Source of the DNA: JARFQW01 sp963842955
Lineage (GTDB): Bacteria; Pseudomonadota; Gammaproteobacteria; Steroidobacterales; XN24
Length of the DNA: 64,000 nucleotides
Direction of reading: 5' to 3'
Assembly: GCA_963842955.1 (NCBI GenBank)
Contig: CAWJIJ010000002.1
Location: forward strand, 1 to 64,000
In this document: one piece after another, positions 20,030 through 28,104 of the stretch
How the letters are laid out: every line of letters starts with the position of its first letter
Position numbering within the stretch: the first letter of the stretch is position 1
Notes under the pieces: model-generated
What the model was told of the DNA's origin: nothing
Databases searched by the model: none
Seen by the model: the letters and a program-made list of their open reading frames with translations, nothing else
Translations under genes and position numbers: made by a program

Positions 20030-21256
20030 TCACGCCACGGCCGAGCAGCGTGGCCCCGCCGCCAGCGCCAGCCCGAGGGCCTGGTCGATATCCGCGCACA
20101 GATCGGTCGCGCTCTCGATGCCGGCGGAAACCCGAATAAGGGTATCGGCAATGCCGGCGCGACGGCGCGCTTCCGGCGCCATGGCCGCATGGGTCATGGT
20201 CGCCGGATGGGCTATCAGGCTCTCCACGCCACCGAGCGATTCCGCCAGCGCGAAGTAGTTCAGCGCAGCGAGGAACGTACGCACCTCCGCTTCGCCTCCC
20301 GCCAGTTCGAAGCTCAACATGCCGCCGAATCCCTTCTGCTGACGGCGCGCCAGCTCGTGGCCCGGATGGTCCGTCAGGCCGGGAAAGTGCACCTGCTTGA
20401 CCGCGGGGTGCCCCGCAAGCAGCGCGGCAATGGCATCGGCGTTTTCGCAGTGCTGGCGCATGCGCGGAAACAGGGTCCGGGCGCCGCGCAGCGTGAGGTA
20501 GCTGTCGAAGGGTGCGCCGGTCACGCCCAGGCAGTTGGCCCACCAGGCCAGCTCCTCGACCAGCGCCGTGTCCTTCGCAATGAGGGCGCCACCGACGACG
20601 TCGCTGTGGCCGTTGAGATACTTGGTGGTGGAGTGCACGACGATGTCGGCACCGTGGTCCAGCGGCCGCTGCAGTGCCGGCGACAGGAACGTGTTGTCGG
20701 CCACGACCAGCGCGCCGACCGCCCGGGCCTCCGCGCATACCGCGGCGATATCGGTAATGCGCAGAAGCGGGTTGCTGGGCGTCTCCACCAGCACGAGCCG
20801 CGGGCCTGCCGCGATCGCCGCCTGCCGGGTCGCGGGGTCCGTGAGGTCCGCGAAGTCCACCTCGAAGTGGCCCCGTTCGGCCAGGGTGGAGAGCAGCCGG
20901 TAGGTCCCGCCGTAGCAGTCATGGGGCGCAACGATGCGCTCGCCGGCCTTGACCAGGTGGCAGATCACCGTCAGCGACGCCATGCCCGAAGCGGTGACCA
21001 CGGCACCGGCGCCGCCCTCGAGTTCGGCGAGCGCGTCACCGAGCGCATCCCGGGTGGGATTCCCGGTGCGCGTGTAGTCGTAAGCGCGCTTTTGATCAAA
21101 CCCTTCGAAGGTGTAGTTGCTGGACAGGTACAGCGGCGGCATGACGGCCCCATGGGCGGTATCGGCGCCGACACCGGAGCGGACACAGCTCGTGTGGGTG
21201 CTACAGGGAACCTCCGCGCCGGAAGCGGCGGAATGGGTATGAATCGACTTAGTCAT
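20030..21256 (-). CDS. metB: cystathionine gamma-synthase / trans-sulfuration PLP enzyme
   Basis: A 408-residue PLP-dependent enzyme of the Cys/Met metabolism family. It joins an activated homoserine with cysteine to give cystathionine (or uses sulfide directly). The PLP lysine is in HSTTKYLNGHSDV, with YTRTGNPT, ASGMAS and VETPSNPLL as other family motifs. The ATG at 21256 overlaps the end of the metX remnant by eight bases (GGGAG upstream), so the two genes are translationally coupled and share the SAM riboswitch leader. A MetY-type sulfhydrylase or gamma-lyase assignment cannot be excluded by eye. Confidence 0.88.
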   Translation of the reverse strand: MTKSIHTHSAASGAEVPCSTHTSCVRSGVGADTAHGAVMPPLYLSSNYTFEGFDQKRAYDYTRTGNPTRDALGDALAELEGGAGAVVTASGMASLTVICHLVKAGERIVAPHDCYGGTYRLLSTLAERGHFEVDFADLTDPATRQAAIAAGPRLVLVETPSNPLLRITDIAAVCAEARAVGALVVADNTFLSPALQRPLDHGADIVVHSTTKYLNGHSDVVGGALIAKDTALVEELAWWANCLGVTGAPFDSYLTLRGARTLFPRMRQHCENADAIAALLAGHPAVKQVHFPGLTDHPGHELARRQQKGFGGMLSFELAGGEAEVRTFLAALNYFALAESLGGVESLIAHPATMTHAAMAPEARRRAGIADTLIRVSAGIESATDLCADIDQALGLALAAGPRCSAVA

Positions 21257-21632
21257 GGCAGGCTCCCGGCAGATCGCCGAGCACGGCGGCAATGGCGTCG
21301 TCGGCTTTCAGAAAGGCATCGTGGCCGAACACGGAATCGAACAGGATCAGGCGGGCCGCTCCGGCCCAGCGGCGGGCCAGCTTCTCCATCTGGGCCGATG
21401 GCACGAGCAGGTCCTGGCAGACACCGGCAAACACCGCCGGTGCCGTGCCGTCTTCCGGCCGGGCGTCCTGCAAATCGATGGACTCGGAAAGGGTGTGGAA
21501 TCGCTCCGCCGAAAAACGCCCGGCGAAGTCCCGGACAGCCGGTCGCGCCGGGGCCGGCTCGGGGCCATGGCGACGTGCGGGCGGAGTCCACGCGGTGGGG
21601 GCGGTGGCGCGGGCGGCGTTGTTGGCGGTCAT
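21249..21632 (-). pseudogene. metX: gutted homoserine O-acyltransferase (metX) remnant
   Basis: A 127-residue ORF whose C-terminal 85 residues match the end of MetX-type alpha/beta hydrolases: RFSAERFHTLSESIDLQD, VFAGVCQDLLVPSAQM and the catalytic-His region FDSVFGHDAFLKAD. A full MetX is about 340-380 residues. Here the whole core with the nucleophile elbow is missing, and the C-terminal part follows directly on a short Ala/Pro-rich N-terminus (MTANNAARATAP) that may be the original start. GAGGGAG precedes the ATG. It lies between an intact SAM-I riboswitch and an intact metB, where metX is expected. A real internal deletion or an assembly collapse would both explain it. It should not be catalytically active as written. 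Confidence 0.75.
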
Positions 21633-21750
21633 GTTCGGAGTCTCCCTCGGTGCCTTCGTCATGTTCTTCAACATGCTCATCGGCACTCTGCGGAGAGACC
21701 CCGGTCAAGGGGGGTCGCCGTCTACCTGGCCTGAGGGCTTGAGACAGCGA

Positions 21751-21876
21751 CTCATCTCTCGGAAGCCTCTGGCCCGCAATGCGGGCGGCTCCGCAGGAGT
21801 TGGCACCTTTCGGGAGGGTAAGTCCCGCAGGTTGCCCCGGCGTCCAAGGGCCTGTCCCTCAGCCGGTCTCGATGAG
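21751..21876 (-). promoter_or_regulatory. SAM-I riboswitch (S box) controlling metX-metB
   Basis: On the minus strand the hallmark elements appear in order. P1 5' strand is CTCATC (21876-21871), then GAGACCGGCTGAGGGACAGG, CCCTTGGACGCCGGGGCAACC (P2/J2-3 core), GGTGCCAACTCC (P3 side), a P4 hairpin around GCCCGCATTGCGGGC, and GAGAGATGAG closing P1 at 21751-21756. Core words GAGGGA, GCAACC, GGTGCCAA and the P1 pairing match the S-box consensus. It lies about 118 bases upstream of the metX start. GACCCC-N7-GGGGTC and a GGTCTCTCC able to pair with the GGGAGAC of the ribosome-binding site follow it, so translational control is plausible. High SAM would shut down metX-metB. Confidence 0.92.
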
Positions 21877-22140
21877 CGCGTTAAAATTAAGCCGAGACGG
21901 ATCGCGGCGTCAAGGGGAATCTGCGCCCTTGACGAACACAAGAGACCGGCCTAACGTAATTGCAGCGCCGATTTGATGACCAGCTTGCGGGCGCTTGATA
22001 AATACAGCTAAAGCGAGCACTCCTGCTCTGTCTTTGGCTGAGCGGGTTTTTTTTGCCTCCCACGCAGCCCGCTCTGCCCGCCGGTCGTCCTTCGGCGCGA
22101 AGGTCTTTTGCCCTTGCGCCATTGCCACGAAGGAACCGAC

Positions 22141-23877
22141 ATGACCGCGTTACGTTTTGACTCCGCCGCACCGCTGGCCGTCATCAAGCTGGGCAGTTCC
22201 GTACTCCGAGATCCCGAGGATCTCCTGGTCGCCACATCCGCCATCTACAGCCGGCTGGCTCGCGGGATGCGGGTGATCGCCGTGGTCTCGGCCATGGGCG
22301 ACGACACCGACCGGCTGGTGAAAAGCGCCGGCATCGCGGGCGGTGCTGATCCAGCAATCTACGCCCGGCTGCTCGCCACCGGCGAGGAACGTTCGGCCCT
22401 GCTTCTCGCGATGGCGCTGGAGCGCGCGGGGATCGCCTGCCGCCACACATCCGTAGCGGAAGCCGGGCTTGTAACCGGAGGTTCGCCGCTGGAAGGCGAG
22501 CCGGTCTGCCTGGACCGCGACCGCCTGCGCCGTCTGCTCGAGACGGATCCCGTGGTCATCCTGCCGGGCTTCGCCGCTGTCGATGCCGAGGGGCGGCCTA
22601 CCCTCCTGGGCCGCGGAGGCTCAGACCTCACGGCGCTGTTTGTCGCCAGCGAACTCGACGCTTCGGAATGCCTGCTGTGCAAGGACGTGGACGGGCTCTA
22701 CGAGCGCGATCCAGCCAGCAGTTTCCCACGACCCGGGCGCTTTCGGACGGCTCACTGGAACACGGCCCTCGCCCTGGGGGGACCGCTCGTACAGCCACGG
22801 GCGGTGGAATTCGCCGCGCGCCGGCAGCTGACATTCGAGATCACCGGGCCGCTCGCGCAGGCCGGCACCCGCATTGGCGATTTCCGCGACACGCGGGACT
22901 GGGGCGGTCACGGCAGGCCGCTGAGGGTCGGGGTGCTCGGGGCCGGCACGGTGGGCGGCGGTGTCCTGTCCCACCTGGCCAGGGTGCCGGGCCAGTTCGA
23001 GATCACCGGCATCGCCGTCAGGGACCCGGACCGGCCGCGGCCCGATCTTCCACGGGTCTTGCCGGTAACCGGCAACGCCCGCGACGTCCTCGACTCCGGC
23101 TGTGATGTGGTCATCGAACTGATCGGCGGCATCGAGGCGGCCGGGAGCGCCGTGGCCTCGGCCTTGTCCCGGGGCATCGACGTCATCACCGCCAACAAGG
23201 CATTGCTCGCCGAGCGTGGCGCAGCCCTTGCGGAATTGGCCCGGCGTCACGGCGCTGGCCTCTCCGGGGCGGCCGCGGTGGGTGGCGGCATGCCGGCCAT
23301 CGAGGCGGTGCGGCACGCCTCGTGCCGAGGCTCGGTGGCTCGCATCACCGGCGTTCTTAACGGCACCTGTAACTATGTACTGGATCGCCTGCAGGAGGGC
23401 GAATGCTTCGAGGCCGCAGTGCGCAGCGCCCAGGAAGCCGGTTTCGCGGAAGCTGACCCGTCCCTGGATATCGACGGCGGCGATGCCGCGAGCAAGCTGG
23501 CGATTCTCTCCCGGGAGGCCTGGGGCGAATCGCCCAGCCCGGTTGCGCGGGGTATCCGCCGCCTTCCCCGGGCCCCGTCCGGACAGGTGATCCGGCTGGT
23601 GGCCCGGGCCGAGCGCACCGCCTCCGGGCTGCTGGCCGAGGTGCGGCCGGAAGCCCTCGCTCCCGGCACCTTCCTGGCAGGCGCCCGGGGCGTGGGCAAC
23701 CGGCTGGAGATCGAACTCCGGACAGGCGAACTCATCCGCGCCACCGGTGCCGGAGCAGGCCGCTGGCCCACCGCCCTGGCCGTGATGTCGGACCTCGCGG
23801 CCTTTTCCGAAGCCAAAGCCGGCCGGGCGCCGGCAGCGGGGCTGGCCTCGGCGAGGGTCGCCGCACCGGCTGCCTGA
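22141..23877 (+). CDS. fused amino acid (aspartate) kinase - homoserine dehydrogenase
   Basis: A 578-residue bifunctional enzyme for the aspartate pathway. Residues 1-245 are an aspartokinase-type domain (VIKLGSSVL, VVSAMGDDTDRL, LGRGGSDLTALFVA, DVDGLYERDP). From about 262 a homoserine dehydrogenase begins with the Rossmann loop GVLGAGTVGGG and includes the catalytic segment GVLNGTCNYVL. In E. coli ThrA/MetL the two enzymes are separated by ACT-type regulatory domains. Here the kinase domain is short and passes almost directly into the dehydrogenase, so feedback inhibition through ACT domains is not expected. ATG 22141 has GAAGGA seven bases upstream. The gene is divergent from metX-metB. Confidence 0.88.
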   Translation: MTALRFDSAAPLAVIKLGSSVLRDPEDLLVATSAIYSRLARGMRVIAVVSAMGDDTDRLVKSAGIAGGADPAIYARLLATGEERSALLLAMALERAGIACRHTSVAEAGLVTGGSPLEGEPVCLDRDRLRRLLETDPVVILPGFAAVDAEGRPTLLGRGGSDLTALFVASELDASECLLCKDVDGLYERDPASSFPRPGRFRTAHWNTALALGGPLVQPRAVEFAARRQLTFEITGPLAQAGTRIGDFRDTRDWGGHGRPLRVGVLGAGTVGGGVLSHLARVPGQFEITGIAVRDPDRPRPDLPRVLPVTGNARDVLDSGCDVVIELIGGIEAAGSAVASALSRGIDVITANKALLAERGAALAELARRHGAGLSGAAAVGGGMPAIEAVRHASCRGSVARITGVLNGTCNYVLDRLQEGECFEAAVRSAQEAGFAEADPSLDIDGGDAASKLAILSREAWGESPSPVARGIRRLPRAPSGQVIRLVARAERTASGLLAEVRPEALAPGTFLAGARGVGNRLEIELRTGELIRATGAGAGRWPTALAVMSDLAAFSEAKAGRAPAAGLASARVAAPAA

Positions 23878-24052
23878 GAGTCACCGGAAACGACCGTCCT
23901 CCCCCTCTGGTCGTTCGAGGCGGCATGACTTCTGCAACTCGGCCGAAGCGCTTCCGGGGATGTCCGGGACCGAGAGGAAAGTAGCCTGCATCACGACGGA
24001 TCCGGGCGCGGAACCGGCGCGGCTCGGCAGGCAACAGCCGACGGCCCGAAAA

Positions 24053-24088
24053 AAAACCGGCGGCCATCTTTGGATGGCCGCCGGTTTT
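24053..24088 (-). terminator. bidirectional-looking Rho-independent terminator
   Basis: A perfect 15-bp stem, AAAACCGGCGGCCAT at 24053-24067 with ATGGCCGCCGGTTTT at 24074-24088, and a six-base loop. On the minus strand it is followed by an eight-T tract, so it terminates the cytochrome operon. On the plus strand only four T residues belong to the stem, so it would be weaker after the kinase-dehydrogenase gene. Confidence 0.85.
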
Positions 24089-24109
24089 CAGGACTGATTC
24101 CGCGCCGGA

Positions 24110-24514
24110 CTATTCGCCGACGTGGTACTCCCAGTTTCTCTTGCCGGTCTTGATGACCGCCTTGCCGGTGGCACCATCCATCGAATGGCAATGAATGCAT
24201 TCGCCGCCGTACTGCGTGACGAACGTGTTCTCCAGCGGGTACTCGAAGTGGATCGAATGGACGATAGTCCGGGTGGACGGGGCAACGCCTTCGTTATCCG
24301 GCGCGTGACAGCGATTACAGCCGGTGGGCACTTCGACGGTGCGGTTGGCGCCCCTGGCGTGGCCCTTCATCTCCAGCAGTGTGCTGAGCCGCATGTCCGC
24401 GCCCTCGGTCTGCACGTGGCAGGACACACAGCCCTCGGGATACGGATCGGCGAAGGCGGAGCCGAAGCCCGCGACGACAGCCAACGTGCTGATCAATGCA
24501 AGTATCTTTTTCAT
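24110..24514 (-). CDS. periplasmic triheme c-type cytochrome (second of a tandem pair)
   Basis: A 134-residue secreted protein: signal peptide MKKILALISTLAVVAG...AFA, then three CxxCH haem sites (CVSCH at residue 29, CNRCH, CIHCH). Several extra histidines (GHARG, HSIHF) could serve as distal ligands, giving bis-His low-potential haems. Spacing does not match a named family I can place with certainty; it resembles small tetrahaem/NapC-associated electron carriers with one haem fewer. It is close in sequence to the upstream gene (24526-24939), with an 11-base gap, so the pair arose by tandem duplication. A likely role is periplasmic electron shuttling. ATG 24514 is preceded by AGGGGG. Confidence 0.85.
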   Translation of the reverse strand: MKKILALISTLAVVAGFGSAFADPYPEGCVSCHVQTEGADMRLSTLLEMKGHARGANRTVEVPTGCNRCHAPDNEGVAPSTRTIVHSIHFEYPLENTFVTQYGGECIHCHSMDGATGKAVIKTGKRNWEYHVGE

Positions 24515-24525
24515 CCTGCAGCCCC

Positions 24526-24939
24526 CTACCAGTTCCGCTCGCCGCTCTTCACAACAGCCTCGCCCGCATCCACGTCTATCGCGTGGCAATGCTGACACTT
24601 GCCGCCGAACTGCTGAACGTAGGTATTGGTCTGTGGCACATCGAAGTGAATGATGTGGATCAACTGCGAGAATTTGGGTGTTCCGTCGTCTTCTCCACCG
24701 CCCTCGTCGGCATGGCAGCGGTTACAGGCCGTCGGGATGGTCTTGAGCCGGTCGACCCTCGGGTGGCCAATCTGCCGAAGAAGAATGTTCAGCCGGAAAT
24801 CCACCGGCGCCCCCTGTTTCTGCGCATGACAGTCAACGCAGCCCTCAGGGTAATCGTCGGCGATGGCCGCCGTTGACAGGGTGGTCACTGCCGCCAGGGC
24901 CAAAAGGCCGAGCCGAACCACCGAAAAGCCGTATCTCAT
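24526..24939 (-). CDS. periplasmic triheme c-type cytochrome (first of a tandem pair)
   Basis: A 137-residue secreted protein with signal peptide (LGLLALAAVTTLSTAAIA) and three CxxCH sites (CVDCH, CNRCH, CQHCH). It aligns along its length with the downstream paralogue: DDYPEGCVDCHAQ against DPYPEGCVSCHVQ, IPTACNRCHA against VPTGCNRCHA, and YVQQFGGKCQHCHAID against FVTQYGGECIHCHSMD. Strong AGGAGGGG ribosome-binding site. No redox partner, reductase or membrane quinol oxidase is next to the pair, so the electron donor and acceptor are unknown. Confidence 0.86.
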   Translation of the reverse strand: MRYGFSVVRLGLLALAAVTTLSTAAIADDYPEGCVDCHAQKQGAPVDFRLNILLRQIGHPRVDRLKTIPTACNRCHADEGGGEDDGTPKFSQLIHIIHFDVPQTNTYVQQFGGKCQHCHAIDVDAGEAVVKSGERNW

Positions 24940-24966
24940 CAGTAACCCCTCCTATGCGCCGCGACG

Positions 24967-24978
24967 GTGTGATCACAC
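24967..24978. promoter_or_regulatory. GTGTGATCACAC palindrome upstream of the cytochrome pair
   Basis: A perfect 12-bp palindrome 28 bases upstream of the first cytochrome's ATG. The TGTGA...TCACA halves recall CRP/FNR-family half-sites, but the spacer is too short for a canonical CRP site. It could be the operator of another dimeric regulator. Only position and symmetry support it. Confidence 0.35.
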
Positions 24979-25213
24979 GGCGGCAGGGCTCATCATAGCC
25001 GCTAGTCGGCAGGTGTCTCTACAGATTTTCCGCAGTTGCGCGCCAAAGGCATCCCCGGGCTGCGGGTCTGGACGCCCCGGGGCCGCCCCATCGATCACCC
25101 GCGCCCCTGTATGCATAAGGCTTGTCGAGGCCCGAATGCGCCCGGGAAAAGGGCGGCAAGCCCGGGCGCACCCGCTATTGGCGTCTTGTATCGTTTCCGG
25201 GCCCCGGCGGATG

Positions 25214-27248
25214 TCAGGAATCCGGACCGGTGCCGATGTACTCGGCCAGCCAGGCCTCTTTCGTGGCGTACCAGAAAAGGGAGTTCTGTCGCTTGAGTAC
25301 CCAGTGATTCTCATCAGGGTAGTAGACGAACTTGCTCGGTACGCCGCGCGTCTGCAGGGTATTGAACAGCTCGATCCCGTGATTCAGAGGCACCCGGTAG
25401 TCCCTCTCCCCGTGAATGACCAGGGTGGGTGTGTCGAAGTTGCCGGCGCCGAAATGCGGCGAGTTTCGCCGGAACTGTTCCGGATCATCCCAGAAGTCCC
25501 CATGCCGGCGGCGCATGGCTCCGTAGTCCGCGCCGTACTGGGTGAAATCGTTATAGACCGCGGCATGGGCCACGAGGGTCTGGAACGGATGCTCCCGGCC
25601 CAGCAGTGTGCTGGCGAGAAAACCGCCGTAGCTGCCCCCGCCCGCCGCCATGCGGTCCTTGTCGATCCAGGGCTGACCGGCGAACCACTGCGCTGCGGCA
25701 ATGGTGTCCTCGTAGGGCATCTGCGCCCGCTCCGGATTGATGGAGTCGGTGAAGGCCTGGCCGAAACCGCTCGAGCCGTGGAAGTTGTGCCACGCGGTCA
25801 CGTAGCCCCATCCGGAAAATACCTGCGCATTCCAGCGGAAATGGAAGGAGTTGGTGATCGCGTTGTGGGGACCGCCGTGCAGGAGCAGGTACAGGGGCCA
25901 CTGCCGGCTGCGGTCGAAGCCGGGCGGATAGTTGATCCACATCTGGATGTCGGCCCCGTTAGCGCCCTTGTAGGTGACACTTTCATAGGTCCCCGCATCC
26001 ACGCCGGCCAGGACCTCGTCATTGAGGTCGGACAAGACCTTGAGATCACCGTCGCCCGGATCGATGCGCACCAGGGTCGGGGGCTGGATGAAACTCTGCT
26101 CCAGGCCCACGAGTACCGGGCCGTCGCCCGCCACGGCCAGGGCGGCGACCGACGTATCGCCGGTCAGGGCCCTCGGCGGATCGTCGGAGATACGCGAACC
26201 GATAAACCCGACGGACCCCGGCGTCGTCGATGGCCCCGTAGAGGTGCTTGCTGTCGGGGGCCCACACCATGCCGTCCGCCGACCGGTCCCAGTCGGCGGC
26301 CAGCTGGCGGTTCGATCCGGCGCGACGGTCATGGAGCATCAGCCGCCGGGTATCACCGTAGAATCCGCGAATGGTCTGCCGGGCAAAAGTGATCCAGCGG
26401 CCGTCGGGACTGTAGCGCGGCCGGTAATCGGCACCCTCATTGTCCGTGGTGAGATTGCGGGGCTCGCCTCCGGCTGCGGAAATTACGAGGACATCGTTGT
26501 TGATTTCCGTCAGGGAGCCTGACGTATTGGCGACAAAAGCGATTTCCTTGCCGTCGGGGGATACGTCGAAATGGTCATCCCCCGGGTTGATGCGCGGCAG
26601 CTCAAATCCTGACCCCGGGGTGTGGGCCGTTACGTCACCGCCGTCGATACCCACCGAGTACAGGTGCGCTTCCCGATCGTCGATCCAGGAGTCCCACCAG
26701 CGCATGACCGACTGATCCCACACCTTGGCGGTCATCTTCGATTCCTTGCGCTCGGTCAGTCGCTTGCCCTGGTCCTCCCAGGACTCGAGCTCGGGCCAGA
26801 CGCGGCTGACGAACGCCAGGCGGCTGGAATCGGGAAACCAGCGCAGGGCCGACACGCCCGTAGGCACATCGGTCAGCGCGCGGGCCTCGCCGCCGTCGGT
26901 GGGCAGAATATATGCCTGGGACGCCTCATCGTCCCCGCGCTTTGCGGTGAAAGCGATCCAGCGCCCGTCAGGGCTCCATACCGGGTTGCCTGTGCCCTTC
27001 GCGTAGGCCGTCAGCTGACGCGTGGACACGTTGTTCGTTTCCGCCATCCATATGGCGGCTTCGCCGTCATCGTGCTCGTCGTCGAAACGGGTCGCGGTGA
27101 ACGCCGCCCGCCCGCCATCGGGGGAAATCGTAGGCGGACCGAGGCGCTGAAGCTGCCAGAGAGTTTCCGCGTCCAGCGGATCGGCAGCCTGCACAACGGC
27201 ACAAACCGATCCGAGAAGAATGGCGAACGTGAGAACCAGTCGATGCAC
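25214..27248 (-). CDS. S9 prolyl-oligopeptidase-family peptidase (acylaminoacyl/dipeptidyl type), frameshifted near 26199
   Basis: Secreted serine peptidase in two domains. The N-terminal part is a WD40-like propeller with repeated SPDG motifs (ISPDGGRAAF, WSPDGRWIAF, VSPDGKEIAF, YSPDGRWITF) after a signal peptide. The C-terminal alpha/beta-hydrolase domain has the nucleophile in GGGSYGGFLAS, Asp in HGERDYRVP and His in DENHWV. The first part runs to GVRRVYR in the frame of 26046-27290; the rest is in the frame ending at 25214. Dropping one T of CGGTTCGCG near 26199 rejoins them into about 677 residues. GTG 27248 was chosen as start: AGGAAA lies seven bases upstream and a signal peptide follows directly. 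It probably degrades peptides in the periplasm. Confidence 0.85.
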
Positions 27249-27459
27249 GGCGTGTTTCCTGTGTTGTGGTGTCTCGTCCCGCTCCGGCAAACCCGTCTGC
27301 GGAAGTCACTCGGGGATTCGAAGGGAGATCCCTGCAGATCAGGGCAACCCCGGAATTTAAGGGATCGCACCGGAGAGAACCAGAGGCGCTCCTGTGATGT
27401 GGGGCCATTGCCGTCACACCAGGCGGGGCACGACCCGGCCAGCCAGTCGCGGGTGTTCC

Positions 27460-27782
27460 GGCGTAGGCGCCGACGACGATGCCGAGATCGCCGCTGGATC
27501 GTGGGTTATGGACGCGACCCTGGAGACGGGACGGTGGTCGTCTCGGGCGGCGCGGTACCGCATGGCGAAGACCTTACGATCGCCACCATTGCTTTTCTCG
27601 CCCGCGGCGGCGACCAGTGCCCCTATCGGGAACTGCCGTTCACCAACGTGGGCGTGAGCTACCGGCTTGCCCTGCTCAACTATCTGACGGGCGATCCGCG
27701 CTCGGGCGCCCTCGACGGAACCGTCACCGCGGCGGCCTGCCCCGAGGGCGGCGAGGGCCGGGGCAGCGATATCACGCCCTGA
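27460..27782 (+). pseudogene. C-terminal remnant of a 5'-nucleotidase/UshA-type hydrolase
   Basis: Only the last 100 or so residues of a 5'-nucleotidase C-terminal domain can be read: DDDAEIAAG...VMDATLE in one frame, then DGTVVVSGGAVPHGEDLTIATIAFLARGGDQCPYRE ... NYLTG ... DGTVTAAACPEGGEGR in another. GGDQ followed by the Phe/Tyr-rich strand is the substrate-stacking region of the family. Restoring one G in CTGGAGACGG near 27525 joins the two pieces. The metallophosphatase domain (about 350 residues) is absent upstream, where the divergent S9 peptidase gene begins. There is no start codon with a ribosome-binding site, so this is a fragment left by deletion, rearrangement or assembly loss. Confidence 0.7.
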
Positions 27783-27883
27783 AGCGAAGCAGACCCGTAC
27801 GGCGGGCTGCTGCGCCAGGGCGACCGGGGTAAACTGTTCGCCCGGCGAATGCGCCGGAAACCTACGGGCCCGGGTCGCGACGA

Positions 27884-28084
27884 ATGCAGGTAACGGTCAA
27901 CGGAGAATCCACGGAGCTGGCCGACGGCTGCACGGCGCTGGACCTGGTGCGCCAGCTCGGCCTCGAAGGCCGGCGCTTCGCGATGGAAGTCAACGGCGAG
28001 ATCCTGTCCCGCAGCGCCCACGAGACCCATCGACTGACCCCCGGCGACCGTGTGGAAGTGGTCCACGCCGTCGGCGGCGGCTGA
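27884..28084 (+). CDS. thiS: sulfur carrier protein ThiS
   Basis: A 66-residue ubiquitin-fold protein ending in VGGG. The C-terminal Gly-Gly is adenylated by ThiF and thiocarboxylated to donate sulfur for the thiazole ring of thiamine. MQVTVNGE at the start and AVEVNGEI-like FAMEVNGEILSRS are family features. It lies 20 bases ahead of thiG, probably in one operon. No ThiF, ThiH or TPP riboswitch sequence was found beside it. Confidence 0.93.
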   Translation: MQVTVNGESTELADGCTALDLVRQLGLEGRRFAMEVNGEILSRSAHETHRLTPGDRVEVVHAVGGG

Positions 28085-28104
28085 ATTCCGCAAGAGGACG
28101 TTCC

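Noticed and set aside
22038..22075. leader attenuator for the aspartokinase-dehydrogenase gene (GAGCGGG ... CCCGCTC with a T tract in the loop)
   Set aside because: The eight-T run lies inside the loop, not after the stem, so it is not a terminator; no leader peptide rich in Thr, Ile or Met codons was seen.
24967..24978. CRP binding site
   Set aside because: The half-sites TGTGA and TCACA abut in GTGTGATCACAC with no six-base spacer, so it does not match the CRP consensus; kept only as an unassigned palindrome.
27783..27883. TPP riboswitch before thiS
   Set aside because: The gap is only about 100 bases, and the THI-box core words (such as CTGAGA and the ACCTGA-type segment) are absent.
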